Source of the DNA: Methanosarcinales archaeon
Lineage (GTDB): Archaea; Halobacteriota; Methanosarcinia; Methanosarcinales; Methanogasteraceae
NCBI GenBank assembly: GCA_030672605.1
Contig: DAOVGE010000017.1
Location: forward strand, 1-47,960
DNA: 47,960 nt
Direction: 5' to 3'
In this document: one piece after another, positions 24,490 to 32,368 of the stretch
How the letters are laid out: the number at the start of each line of letters is the position of its first letter
Numbering within the stretch: the first letter of the stretch is position 1
Notes under the pieces: model-generated
Told to the model about the DNA's origin: nothing
Database searches by the model: none
Seen by the model: the letters and a program-made list of their open reading frames with translations, nothing else
Program-made: the position numbers and the translations under genes

Positions 24490-25215
24490 TTGAAGAAACG
24501 AACCGTTTTGCGGAAGACACACGGAAATAGCGAGAGTGATGCAAGCAATGTGAGCAATAGTGATGCGAGTAACGAGGGTAACGGGAACGATGTATCTAAT
24601 GAGAGTAGTGGACACGTATCCGAACAAAGCAGCAGCAGCAACGTCGCATCAGAACGTTCTGGTGCATTCGTGATCCCGGGCGATTTCATAGGGACGACAG
24701 AGGAGTTTCGTGCTGGTGAATCGACCTACGAAAAGATGGGCGGCATCTACGCAGCCACCACCGGAACGACCAGAGTCGACCAGGCACACAGGTCAGTCTC
24801 TGTGTTTCCAAGAACAGACGTCCCTCCGTTTCTCAGAAGAGGGGATGTGATCGTCGGACAGGTGACCGGACTGCGCGAATCACTCGCGATGGTTGCAATC
24901 GCTGGCGCAAAAGGTGTCGCCGACCGGGAGATCGCGAATGCGGCGCCCGCGGTCGTCCATGTCTCCAACATCAAGAGGGCGTACGTCAAGGATATCACGA
25001 ACGAGTTCGGATTGTTCGACATCATCAAGGCGAAGGTGATCGACATCAAGAACATGCGCCTCGACACGTCCGAATCGGACATGGGTGTGATGAAGGCATT
25101 CTGTTCAAGCTGCAGAGCCCCGATGAAACTGAATGATTCGAAGCTCAAGTGTTCTGAGTGCGGAAAGATCGAGACACGGAAGTTGGCTTCCACTTATGGA
25201 ACCGGCATTATATAA
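24490..25215 (+). CDS. csl4: Exosome subunit Csl4 with a Ser/Asn-rich N-terminal extension
   Basis: Csl4 is an RNA-binding cap of the archaeal exosome that recruits DnaG and substrates. The typical protein starts at about residue 59 (AFVIPGDFIGTTEEF), followed by an S1 domain (RGDVIVGQVTGLRESLAMV) and a zinc ribbon C205/C208 and C221/C224. Before it, residues 11-57 form a low-complexity tail rich in Ser, Asn and Asp. TTG 24490 follows AGTGAGGGA at moderate distance. A later start is possible, but the tail is open and translated in frame with the domain. Confidence 0.88.
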   Translation: MKKRTVLRKTHGNSESDASNVSNSDASNEGNGNDVSNESSGHVSEQSSSSNVASERSGAFVIPGDFIGTTEEFRAGESTYEKMGGIYAATTGTTRVDQAHRSVSVFPRTDVPPFLRRGDVIVGQVTGLRESLAMVAIAGAKGVADREIANAAPAVVHVSNIKRAYVKDITNEFGLFDIIKAKVIDIKNMRLDTSESDMGVMKAFCSSCRAPMKLNDSKLKCSECGKIETRKLASTYGTGII

Positions 25216-25232
25216 CCGACGATAGAGAGATC

Positions 25233-25832
25233 ATGGACGCGGACTTACTCGACGAAAAATTGAGTAAAGCAGTCGAAAGGATCGATTCATTGGACGAATC
25301 CGAGAAAGTCAAATTTGTAATCCAGTATGGTTCGTCGGTGGATAGTACGATGAGGGATGGCTCAGATATCGATCTGGCAATCTATTACGATTGCAAAGAC
25401 GATAGTGAACCGTCCCGATACAGATTTGAAGTGATCTACAATCTTTCTGATGATGTTTACGACATTCAGATCTTTCAACAGCGCCCCCTGTACGTGAGAA
25501 TAGAAGTTCTAAAAGGGAATGTGGTCTGCTGCAGAGATCGAAACTTTCTGATTCTGATGGATTCTGTGGTTTCCAATCTTTGCGCCATTGCGTCATCGCG
25601 TCTTTGCGTTCTCGTTCGCCAGTTTAACGCAAAGGTGCAAAGGCGCAGAGACGCAAAGGTAGGGGCGGGATGCCCGCGATTTTCCGCATACGCGAGGGGG
25701 TTCCCACATCGACCACAGAAAACGTCAGAACCAGGAAACTTTCTGTACGATGTAGCGTGGCAGACGATAAAAGAATTTAATGGGTTCAAACACCGATACT
25801 ACGATTATATCGGAGAGAGGCGCATCGTATGA
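25233..25832 (+). CDS. MNT-type nucleotidyltransferase interrupted in frame by a MITE
   Basis: Residues 28-48 have the nucleotidyltransferase signature GSS...DGSDIDLA (D45, D47). The second part resumes FLYDVAWQTIKEFNGFKHRYYDYIG, typical of minimal nucleotidyltransferases paired with HEPN proteins. A 187-bp MITE copy plus its 8-bp duplication lies between codons 105 and 171. It adds 65 codons without a stop, giving 199 instead of 134 residues. Whether the long product works is unknown. No HEPN partner is adjacent. Confidence 0.75.
   Translation: MDADLLDEKLSKAVERIDSLDESEKVKFVIQYGSSVDSTMRDGSDIDLAIYYDCKDDSEPSRYRFEVIYNLSDDVYDIQIFQQRPLYVRIEVLKGNVVCCRDRNFLILMDSVVSNLCAIASSRLCVLVRQFNAKVQRRRDAKVGAGCPRFSAYARGFPHRPQKTSEPGNFLYDVAWQTIKEFNGFKHRYYDYIGERRIV
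25548..25734 (+). mobile_element. MITE-like element, copy C (187 bp), inside a coding region
   Basis: It starts CTGATTCTGATGG and ends CAGAACCAG, flanked by GAAACTTT at 25540-25547 and 25735-25742. Deleting the element and one duplication restores ...RDRNFLYDVAW..., the expected uninterrupted family sequence. Confidence 0.88.
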
Positions 25833-25874
25833 GGACGAGTCTCATAAGAACAGAAATTTTTGGAGCGTGTTTCT

Positions 25875-26795
25875 ATGAAGATCATGGTCGCCGAGTACGC
25901 GGTTGCAACCGGTGACCCCGAGATCTTCGGCGAAGGATGCGCCATGCTCTCGTCTCTTGCAAACAGCTTCAGCGCATGCGGGCATCAGGTGCAGTATCCC
26001 GCAAGAAGCTTAATCGCGGGAATCAAAGGGGATGCAGTCGAGTGCAGTGGCAGCGATTTCAGGGAATCAGTCGAGAGAATTGCGCGCATGAGCGACGCCG
26101 GAATCGTGATCGCTCCTGATGAGATTCTCGCTGATCTGACCAAAGTTATTGAGGCTAACACTGTCAATCTCGGCTGCCCTGAGAGGTCGGTTAGGGACTG
26201 CGCTGACAAGCTCGCGTGCTCACAGATTCTGTCAGCCAGCGGAATTGCAGTTCCTGAGATTGCCGATAATTTCGATAATTCCGGTGACGTCGAAGCGTAC
26301 GTGATCAAACCGAGATGGGGCTGTGCTTCTGACGGAATATCGATCGTGCATGAGAAAGTGCAGACCGACGATGATTTCATCATAACCGAGTTCGTTGCAG
26401 GAGAGCATCTGAGCGCAAGTCTGGTAATCGGAGAGAGCACGCTTCCGCTCACTGTGAACAGGCAGTATATTGAGATTGGTTCGGAAATCGCTTACAATGG
26501 TGGAATTGTGGCATACCCCACGCCACTCCGAGATGAGGTCATGAATGTCGCCGCGAGAGCCGCGCACGCACTCGGATGCAGGGGGTATGTCGGGCTCGAT
26601 ATCGTTGCAGGAGATGAACTGTACGTGGTGGATGTCAATCCGAGACCAACAACGTCGTTACTCGGAATCGCAAAAGTCATCGATTGCGAGATCGGGGATC
26701 TGATCCTCCGGGCAAGGTTCGGGGGACTCCCTGAATCAATCGGGGTATCCGGATCGTTCCGATTCACAAAAGCAGATCTTGTAGATTATGAATGA
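25875..26795 (+). CDS. mfnD: ATP-grasp protein, probable tyramine-L-glutamate ligase
   Basis: MfnD joins glutamate to tyramine in methanofuran biosynthesis. The 306 residues from ATG 25875 begin MVAEYAVATGDPEIFGEG, and the ATP-grasp core appears as IKPRWGCASDGI, FVAGEHLSASLV and GLDIVAGDELYVVDVNPRPTTS (metal and ATP site near the C terminus). Its stop overlaps the 3' end of mfnB by 10 bases in convergent orientation, so two methanofuran genes meet here. Another ATP-grasp amide ligase cannot be excluded. Confidence 0.82.
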   Translation: MKIMVAEYAVATGDPEIFGEGCAMLSSLANSFSACGHQVQYPARSLIAGIKGDAVECSGSDFRESVERIARMSDAGIVIAPDEILADLTKVIEANTVNLGCPERSVRDCADKLACSQILSASGIAVPEIADNFDNSGDVEAYVIKPRWGCASDGISIVHEKVQTDDDFIITEFVAGEHLSASLVIGESTLPLTVNRQYIEIGSEIAYNGGIVAYPTPLRDEVMNVAARAAHALGCRGYVGLDIVAGDELYVVDVNPRPTTSLLGIAKVIDCEIGDLILRARFGGLPESIGVSGSFRFTKADLVDYE

Positions 26796-27493
26796 TTCAT
26801 CTGCGCCATAAACTCCTCGACCAGTTCCTTCTTGATCTCGGAGCTCCGGTCGCCGCCGCAGACAACCCCGCGGATTCCGATTATGTCCGGATTGATGCGG
26901 TTCAACGCGTCTATGTCCTCAAACTTGATTGTTCCGGCGAGTGCAGTGGTGAGACCAAGCTTGCGAGAATCCTCCACGAACTTTGTCAACTCCTCTTCGC
27001 TCATATACTCGAATGTTGATCGTCCGTCTTTGATTCCGGTATCGATCATTACTACGTCAAAACCGACCTTTGCACCAATTTCAGGGAGTAACATCGGAGA
27101 AATGGAATTTATGCGCGTATAATCCGCATACGCGGCTGCCACTGCCATTTTGTTGGGATCGTAGTCTTTTATCGACTTTACAACCTTTGACAGCAGTTCT
27201 TCTGCCTGATCAACAGTCTGAATGTCGTACAACCCTATCTTGATGTAATCAGCGCCGGACGCTGCAGCGCCAAGCGCGGCAAGTGATGCCGTACCTGGTT
27301 TGAAATTAAAATCGCCAATCGTTGCGCTGACAGGTTTCTTTGATTCGATCTCCTCGATTACCGCGCGGATCATCCACGGGAAATTCGCGCCGAGAGACCC
27401 TTCCTTCGGGTTCTTCACATCGATTATATCGGCACCGCCGTCAAGCGCAGCTTTTGCCTCGACCGTGTTGATCGGGCTGACCAGTAGTTTCAT
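26786..27493 (-). CDS. mfnB: (5-formylfuran-3-yl)methyl phosphate synthase
   Basis: MfnB makes the furan ring precursor of methanofuran from two molecules of glyceraldehyde 3-phosphate. The 235 residues fit a TIM barrel, with LVSPINTVEAKAALDGGADIIDVKNP at the start, Lys27 in DVKNPKEGSLGA and Lys85 in YIKIGLY. Both match lysines I recall as important in the family. A GGAGG six bases before the ATG fixes the start. The gene converges with mfnD. Confidence 0.92.
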   Translation of the reverse strand: MKLLVSPINTVEAKAALDGGADIIDVKNPKEGSLGANFPWMIRAVIEEIESKKPVSATIGDFNFKPGTASLAALGAAASGADYIKIGLYDIQTVDQAEELLSKVVKSIKDYDPNKMAVAAAYADYTRINSISPMLLPEIGAKVGFDVVMIDTGIKDGRSTFEYMSEEELTKFVEDSRKLGLTTALAGTIKFEDIDALNRINPDIIGIRGVVCGGDRSSEIKKELVEEFMAQMNHS

Positions 27494-27669
27494 AATATGC
27501 CTCCAATTGTTGCACTGTTCACGCAGTGCGATATTCTGATGTAATCATCGTACCGGTTATATTTAACGGTGTCGGACGTGCCGTGGCTCGGACAAGCTTG
27601 CAAGCAAGGGCATACACAGTAAAGCATATAGCGGAATCGGGATTAGGCTAACATGGATGTGATTGCGGA

Positions 27670-28863
27670 ATGAAAGCGGTGATCCTTGCAGCAGGTGAAG
27701 GGACGCGAATGCGTCCGCTGACGAAAGCGTGCCCGAAGGTGATGCTCCCGGTTGCGAATAGACCAGTTCTAGAGGATATCCTGGTCTCTGCAAGAGATTC
27801 CGGGGTAGGCGAGTTCGTCTGCGTGGTCGGGTATATGGGCGATCTGATCAGGGATTACTTCGGAGACGGAAGTCGGTTGGGCATTCATATCGAGTATGTT
27901 GAGCAGAAAGAGCAGCTTGGAACCGCTCATGCGATAGAAACGGTTCGTGAGCTTGTGGAGGATCGTTTCATCGTCCTGAACGGGGATGCGATCGTTGGAT
28001 CGTCTGATCTCAAGACGCTCGCCAGTCGGAAGGAGGAGATCGCAATCGCGGTTACTGAGATTGCAAATCCTCTGGGCTACGGCGTTGTGAGGACCTTAGG
28101 TGATCGGGTGATCGAGATAATCGAGAAACCCAAGCAGGCAGTCTCGAATCTCGTGAATGCAGGAATCTATCTCTTCTCGGATGCAATCTTCGACGCAATC
28201 GAGAAGACCGAGCGATCGGTTCGCGGGGAGTATGAGATAACGGACGCAATTCAGGCGATTGTCAACGATTCCGATATTGATATCGGCTACTCTGTTCTGG
28301 ATACGTGGATTGACATCGGAAGACCATGGAATCTGCTGGACGCAAACGAATTCCTGCTATCGGAGCTCGATTCTGAGATTTCTGGCGAAATTGAACCCTA
28401 CGCCACATTGAATGGTTCTGTTGTGGTCGGGAAGGGTACGATAATCAGAAACGGCTCGTACATAACAGGACCGGTTACGATCGGGGAGAACTGCGACATC
28501 GGTCCGAACTGCTTTATCCGACCGAGTACGTCCATAGGAAACGATGTTCGCATCGGAAACGCTGTTGAGGTCAAGAACAGTATCGTCATGGACAACGCAA
28601 AGATCGGGCATCTCAGCTATGTCGGAGATAGCATCATCGGACGCAACTGCAACCTTGGCGCGGGAACAAAGATTGCGAACCTGCGGCACGATGGTAGAAA
28701 CATTCGCGTCGCTCTTGCGGGCGAGTCTGTTGATACCGGCAGAAGGAAACTCGGCGTTGTGATGGGCGATTACGTGCATACCGGGATTAACACGAGCATC
28801 AATGTCGGCGTGATAATGGATGCGGAGCAGAGCACGCATCCGGGCGAGATTGTGATGCGGTGA
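27670..28863 (+). CDS. Bifunctional sugar-1-phosphate nucleotidylyltransferase/acetyltransferase (GlmU-like)
   Basis: The N-terminal half (1-235) is a nucleotidylyltransferase with LAAGEGTRMRPLT and KVMLPVANRP, NGDAIVG and EKPKQAVSN. The C-terminal half (from about 245) is a left-handed beta-helix of hexapeptide repeats (GTIIRNGSYITGPVTIG... CDIGPNCFIR). In archaea such enzymes make UDP-GlcNAc or dTDP/UDP-glucose-type donors for surface glycans. This would serve the GT39-like and DUF2298 proteins here (inference). The 397-residue length is normal. Confidence 0.88.
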   Translation: MKAVILAAGEGTRMRPLTKACPKVMLPVANRPVLEDILVSARDSGVGEFVCVVGYMGDLIRDYFGDGSRLGIHIEYVEQKEQLGTAHAIETVRELVEDRFIVLNGDAIVGSSDLKTLASRKEEIAIAVTEIANPLGYGVVRTLGDRVIEIIEKPKQAVSNLVNAGIYLFSDAIFDAIEKTERSVRGEYEITDAIQAIVNDSDIDIGYSVLDTWIDIGRPWNLLDANEFLLSELDSEISGEIEPYATLNGSVVVGKGTIIRNGSYITGPVTIGENCDIGPNCFIRPSTSIGNDVRIGNAVEVKNSIVMDNAKIGHLSYVGDSIIGRNCNLGAGTKIANLRHDGRNIRVALAGESVDTGRRKLGVVMGDYVHTGINTSINVGVIMDAEQSTHPGEIVMR

Positions 28864-28903
28864 TTAAGGGCGGGGCGGGGCGCCTGAAAGACTTCATAAC
28901 CTC

Positions 28904-29397
28904 GAACATGCTCAATACCCAGGGTATGAACCACAAGAGTACACAGATTTCCACAAGATTTCGAGACTTTTCATTATTTTCTGGAGACTGGTTGAATTAT
29001 GGCATCTATTTACAATTTCGGCATTCGTGCGATTCGTAAATTCGTGTCATTCGTGTTAAAATCACAACTAAGGGCTTGCCAAAAAATAACCTGTTAAAAT
29101 TCGTGTCATTCGTCCATTCGTGAAATTCGTGATAAAATCGGCAGAAGGGATCACGAATGGCACGAATAAACGAATCGCACGAATGTCAGGGATGTGGAGT
29201 GCCATCAGATAACTTTGCTACTTTATTTTTCGGCGAGCACTAAACGAATGACACAAATCCAATCGTTCTGAAAACGCACTCACAATTCTTTCAATTCCTC
29301 CTGACCTGAAAAATTAACAAGTCATAAGATTTCTGTGTTAATCTTGTGTAATCTCGTGGTTTTGTATGCGGATATCAACACAATATTGAGTAAGTAC
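28904..29397 (+). repeat. GTAC-ended repeat, copy interrupted by a second element
   Basis: The left part, 28904-28962, contains CATGCTCAATA, CCACAAGAGTACACAGATTT and ends CACAAGATTTC. The right part, 29326-29397, resumes AAGATTTCTGTGTTAATC and ends AATATTGAGTAAGTAC. Joining them restores the intact copy seen at 33778-33911. Confidence 0.75.
28963..29325 (+). mobile_element. Insertion-like 363-bp element with ATTCGT palindromes
   Basis: It starts GAGACTTTTCATTATTTTC and ends TTAACAAGTCAT with imperfect inverted ends, and is flanked by AAGATTTC at 28955-28962 and 29326-29333. Inside are two ATTCGT-type palindromes (29022-29060 and 29098-29185). No protein is encoded. Confidence 0.65.
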
Positions 29398-29451
29398 ATA
29401 GCCTCTGTTTCCAGCAATCCTTTATCCCCCAAAAGAGCCCCATTTCTCACC

Positions 29452-30207
29452 ATGCACAGAGTAATCGACGAGATACTGGAGTTGACACGGCGCAGAGTCG
29501 CTGACATCCGCACTACAGATGTGCCTGAGAAAATCGAGCGCAGGGACGTGATTCAACTGATACGATCTCGCAAGCAAGAAAACAAGATCCCTGTCATTTC
29601 CGAGGTGAAACCCGGCTCACCAACGATTGCGAAGCGCGACATAACCCCCGACGATGCAGCAAGAATTGCGCGGGAGATGGAGGCAGCCGGTGCAGTGGCG
29701 ATCTCTGTCTTGACAGAGCCGGATTTCTTCTACGGGAGCCTGGAAAATCTCTCTGCAGTTCGAAGGTCGGTTACAATACCGGTATTGAGAAAAGACTTCA
29801 TAATCGATTACAAACAGATATATGAAACCGAAAGTGATCTTATATTGCTGATCGCCGGCATACTCGGGGAGGATCTTTGCAGGTTTGTCGATCTGTCTCT
29901 TGCGCGTGGGCTGGAGCCACTCGTGGAAGTGCATAACGAAACCGAGCTTGTGGATGCGCTCGATACGAAGACAAGGATCATCGGCATCAACAATCGGGAT
30001 CTTTCGACGCTCACAATCGACCTATCGACAACAGAACGTATGATTCCGATGATTCCGGACGACAGGATCGTAATCGGCGAGAGCGGGGTCAGAAACTCGG
30101 CAGATGCGGCTCGTGTGATCAACGCAGGAGCGGATGCGATTCTTGTCGGGACTGCGATCATGGACGCCCCGTTCGAGCGGACCAAAGAGCTGGTTGGCGC
30201 GCTTTAG
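29452..30207 (+). CDS. trpC: Indole-3-glycerol phosphate synthase
   Basis: TrpC closes the indole ring in tryptophan biosynthesis. From ATG 29452 the 251-residue TIM-barrel protein contains PVISEVKPGSPTIAK (catalytic Lys and phosphate contacts), VAISVLTEPDFFYGS, VLRKDFIID, IGINNRDLSTL and VIGESGVRN, all as in TrpC. An upstream frame to 29335 reads through the 3' end of the GTAC repeat and is rejected. The gene is alone; no other trp gene is visible. Confidence 0.94.
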   Translation: MHRVIDEILELTRRRVADIRTTDVPEKIERRDVIQLIRSRKQENKIPVISEVKPGSPTIAKRDITPDDAARIAREMEAAGAVAISVLTEPDFFYGSLENLSAVRRSVTIPVLRKDFIIDYKQIYETESDLILLIAGILGEDLCRFVDLSLARGLEPLVEVHNETELVDALDTKTRIIGINNRDLSTLTIDLSTTERMIPMIPDDRIVIGESGVRNSADAARVINAGADAILVGTAIMDAPFERTKELVGAL

Positions 30208-30226
30208 TCTGGCGGGCGTCGTATTT

Positions 30227-30372
30227 GTGCATGCGCAATAACTTGTGATAGGAGCCACAAGATTGCACAGTCTGCGAAGCAGCGGCGTAGCCATCTTCAC
30301 AAGATTTCTGTGTTAATCTTGCGTAATCCCGTGGTTTTATACGCGGATATCCGCACAATATTGAGTAAGTAC
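30227..30372 (+). repeat. GTAC-ended repeat, copy with 25-base spacer
   Basis: It begins GTGCATGCGCAATAACTTGT and ends AATATTGAGTAAGTAC. The middle holds GCGAAGCAGCGGCGTAGCC, also found in the minus-strand copy at 21021. It fills the gap between trpC and the HEPN gene. Confidence 0.65.
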
Positions 30373-30469
30373 TCGTATTCCGTGTGTTCGGGCGATTATT
30401 CACGAGTTGACCGTCCAATCTCCCATGTAACTGAAATATAATATGTGATTAAAAATAGATTACAAACGG

Positions 30470-30883
30470 ATGCCGATTGACAAGCGACGCGCTGAACAGT
30501 ACAGATCCAAAATCAGGTACATCCTTGAACATGTGCATGCCATTCCCAAAGACGTCGGGACCATGGATGAACGGTCCATCGAGGAGGTGCTGTACCGGGT
30601 GCAGACCAGTATCGATGCTGCAGCGGACATGGCTGCGATGCTGGTACAAGACAGAGGAGTTTGTGCCGGCGACCGTTACGAGAACATCGATCTCCTTGTG
30701 GCGAAGCATGAAATCAACCGGAGGTTTGCACAGAAGCTCAGGGTACTGAATGTCATGAGAAACGCAACCGTTCAGGAATATGGGGTGCTTGACGGTGTTC
30801 TGGTGCTTGGGAACATCGAAGAGATCAAAAGAATACTTTTCGCATTCATAAAACAGATCGAGGCTAAACTGGATGCGCCCTGA
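30470..30883 (+). CDS. HEPN (HepT/DUF86) family protein with lost catalytic His
   Basis: HepT toxins are RNases with an Rx4HxY motif, kept in check by an MNT nucleotidyltransferase. This 137-residue helical protein has IEEVLYRVQTSIDAAADMAAMLV and the C-terminal motif region NVMRNATVQEYGVLD, where the His is replaced by Gln (R-x4-Q-x-Y). It would therefore be expected to lack RNase activity. The MNT partner starts 11 bases before its stop but is truncated. This looks like a decaying toxin-antitoxin pair, or an inactive HEPN kept for another role. Confidence 0.78.
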   Translation: MPIDKRRAEQYRSKIRYILEHVHAIPKDVGTMDERSIEEVLYRVQTSIDAAADMAAMLVQDRGVCAGDRYENIDLLVAKHEINRRFAQKLRVLNVMRNATVQEYGVLDGVLVLGNIEEIKRILFAFIKQIEAKLDAP

Positions 30884-30986
30884 CATCGATATCGAATTCG
30901 ACCGCCCCTTCCTGCGGGACTATGAGGTTGTCGTCTTCGGTTCTTATGCGAGCAGGACAATAAATACTAGACTTGTTGCGATATAA
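30873..30986 (+). pseudogene. Truncated MNT nucleotidyltransferase (antitoxin partner)
   Basis: The frame starts at ATG 30873 inside the HEPN gene and reads ...DYEVVVFGSYASRT, the first nucleotidyltransferase motif. It then runs into a 127-bp element with inverted ends and stops at TAA 30984. The metal-binding DxD part is missing and is not found beyond the element. Confidence 0.65.
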
Positions 30987-31094
30987 AATTCTATAAAATA
31001 CAGCCTTCTAAGGCGTCCATTGCTCCGTGCATATTGCTCCTTTTTACGAATATCCCTTCTCAGGGCTTTTCCAAATTATTTCGCAACAAGTCTA
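30968..31094. mobile_element. 127-bp element with perfect 14-bp terminal inverted repeats
   Basis: TAGACTTGTTGCGA (30968-30981) and TCGCAACAAGTCTA (31081-31094) are exact inverted repeats. The outer TA on both sides may be the target duplication. The inside is AT-rich without a full transposase. It looks like a MITE or an internally deleted insertion sequence. Confidence 0.8.
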
Positions 31095-31135
31095 CTGATC
31101 GAGCGGTATAATCAGCACAAACAGCAACAGCACGA

Positions 31136-32332
31136 TCAGATCTCGTAGATCACATCGATTCCTCTGCGCACCTTCGAGATCTCGTTGCCCATGCGGAACA
31201 ACTTGTTTTTATCAATTTTATACCCGCATAGTTGTTCTACGAACCAGAGCGTCTTCAGATGATCTTCTGCGCTCAATTTCCAGTCCGCTTTGTCCTCCGG
31301 ATAATCCATGCCACCAGCGTAGGCGAGCAGTTCGAGGCGTGCAGTCTCGCTGATCCAGCCGATCTCGACGTAATAATCGAGAATGCTCGGCAGATTGTTC
31401 GGTCCGACCAGTTCGAGCAGAAAATCGAGCAGTTCCATCGCAACCATGACCTGGTCTGCCTCGTTTCCCACGGAGTTCAGTTTCACGCATGTGGGTGGGG
31501 GCACGATCTCGACCTCGACCTCGGCAGCCCCGAATGCTGCCGCTTTCGCCTCTTCAGCCTCTGCTGCCGCGGTAATGAGATTCTCAACATCACCCTCTAT
31601 TGATGAGATGGTTGTGCGCGTAAAATCGAGACTTGCTGCCAAATCCGATATTTCTGATCTATTACAACCGACTGACTCCTGCAGTCCGTCCAGTCTTCCG
31701 GAAAAATCGGCTTGCTGCGAAAATATCCCTGATACTACATCCCCGACATCAGAGATGACCGAAATCACTTCGTCTGACCGCGCCTCCATCGTTATCATGG
31801 ATACGCCATTCTTTGAGAGCCTCTCCTCGATTTCTTGCAGATTCTTCCTTAGATCGTCGATGTCTGAGCGGTCGATTGCTGGTTCGTTTGCAATTTCCGG
31901 CTCTTCTGATGATGCGGGCATATAGTAAACAGCCTCGGTGAGCTCTGAAAACGCTGCCACAACCTTGTCGACCTGCGTCGCAATCGAGGAAATATCCTCC
32001 CTGATCGCCGCAATCTCGCCGCTAAAATCCTGTCGGGCACTGATGGGCTCGGGTACTGATTCAGTGACCGGTTCCGAAAAATCCGGAGGGGGGAGGGGGG
32101 AATCAAAGAGTTCTTGAGGCATTGTTTCAGCGTCGCCGCTGAGATCTAATTCAGGAGGAACCTCTGCGACCTCGTGCTGAGCGGATGGTGAATCAACGAC
32201 TGTGGGTGGTTGCGAATATTTTGATATTCTACCTCGAAGCTCACCGGTTCTCGTGATTCGCCTCAGAGCCGCACGCAGCACAGATGATATACTATCTTTA
32301 ATCCTGGTGGCTGCAGGAGTTGTCTCATCCAT
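31136..32332 (-). CDS. Archaellum-related FlaD/E-domain protein with disordered N terminus
   Basis: The C-terminal about 110 residues (MVAMELLDFLLELVGPNNLP, ILDYYVEIGWIS, LELLAYAGGMDYPE, WKLSAEDHLKTLWFVEQL) match the FlaD/FlaE domain of archaellum accessory proteins. The rest is a Pro/Glu-rich, probably disordered N terminus (about 35-100) and a long helical region (about 105-260) fit for a coiled coil. No other archaellum gene is near, so it may serve another membrane-associated or signalling assembly. It is 398 residues, with no signal peptide. Confidence 0.75.
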   Translation of the reverse strand: MDETTPAATRIKDSISSVLRAALRRITRTGELRGRISKYSQPPTVVDSPSAQHEVAEVPPELDLSGDAETMPQELFDSPLPPPDFSEPVTESVPEPISARQDFSGEIAAIREDISSIATQVDKVVAAFSELTEAVYYMPASSEEPEIANEPAIDRSDIDDLRKNLQEIEERLSKNGVSMITMEARSDEVISVISDVGDVVSGIFSQQADFSGRLDGLQESVGCNRSEISDLAASLDFTRTTISSIEGDVENLITAAAEAEEAKAAAFGAAEVEVEIVPPPTCVKLNSVGNEADQVMVAMELLDFLLELVGPNNLPSILDYYVEIGWISETARLELLAYAGGMDYPEDKADWKLSAEDHLKTLWFVEQLCGYKIDKNKLFRMGNEISKVRRGIDVIYEI

Positions 32333-32368
32333 TCGATTCCCCGATATGTTATATATCGTTGAATGGAT

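Noticed and set aside
29335..29451. N-terminal extension of trpC by 39 residues
   Set aside because: It is the translated end of the GTAC-type repeat; the TrpC family starts at ATG 29452.
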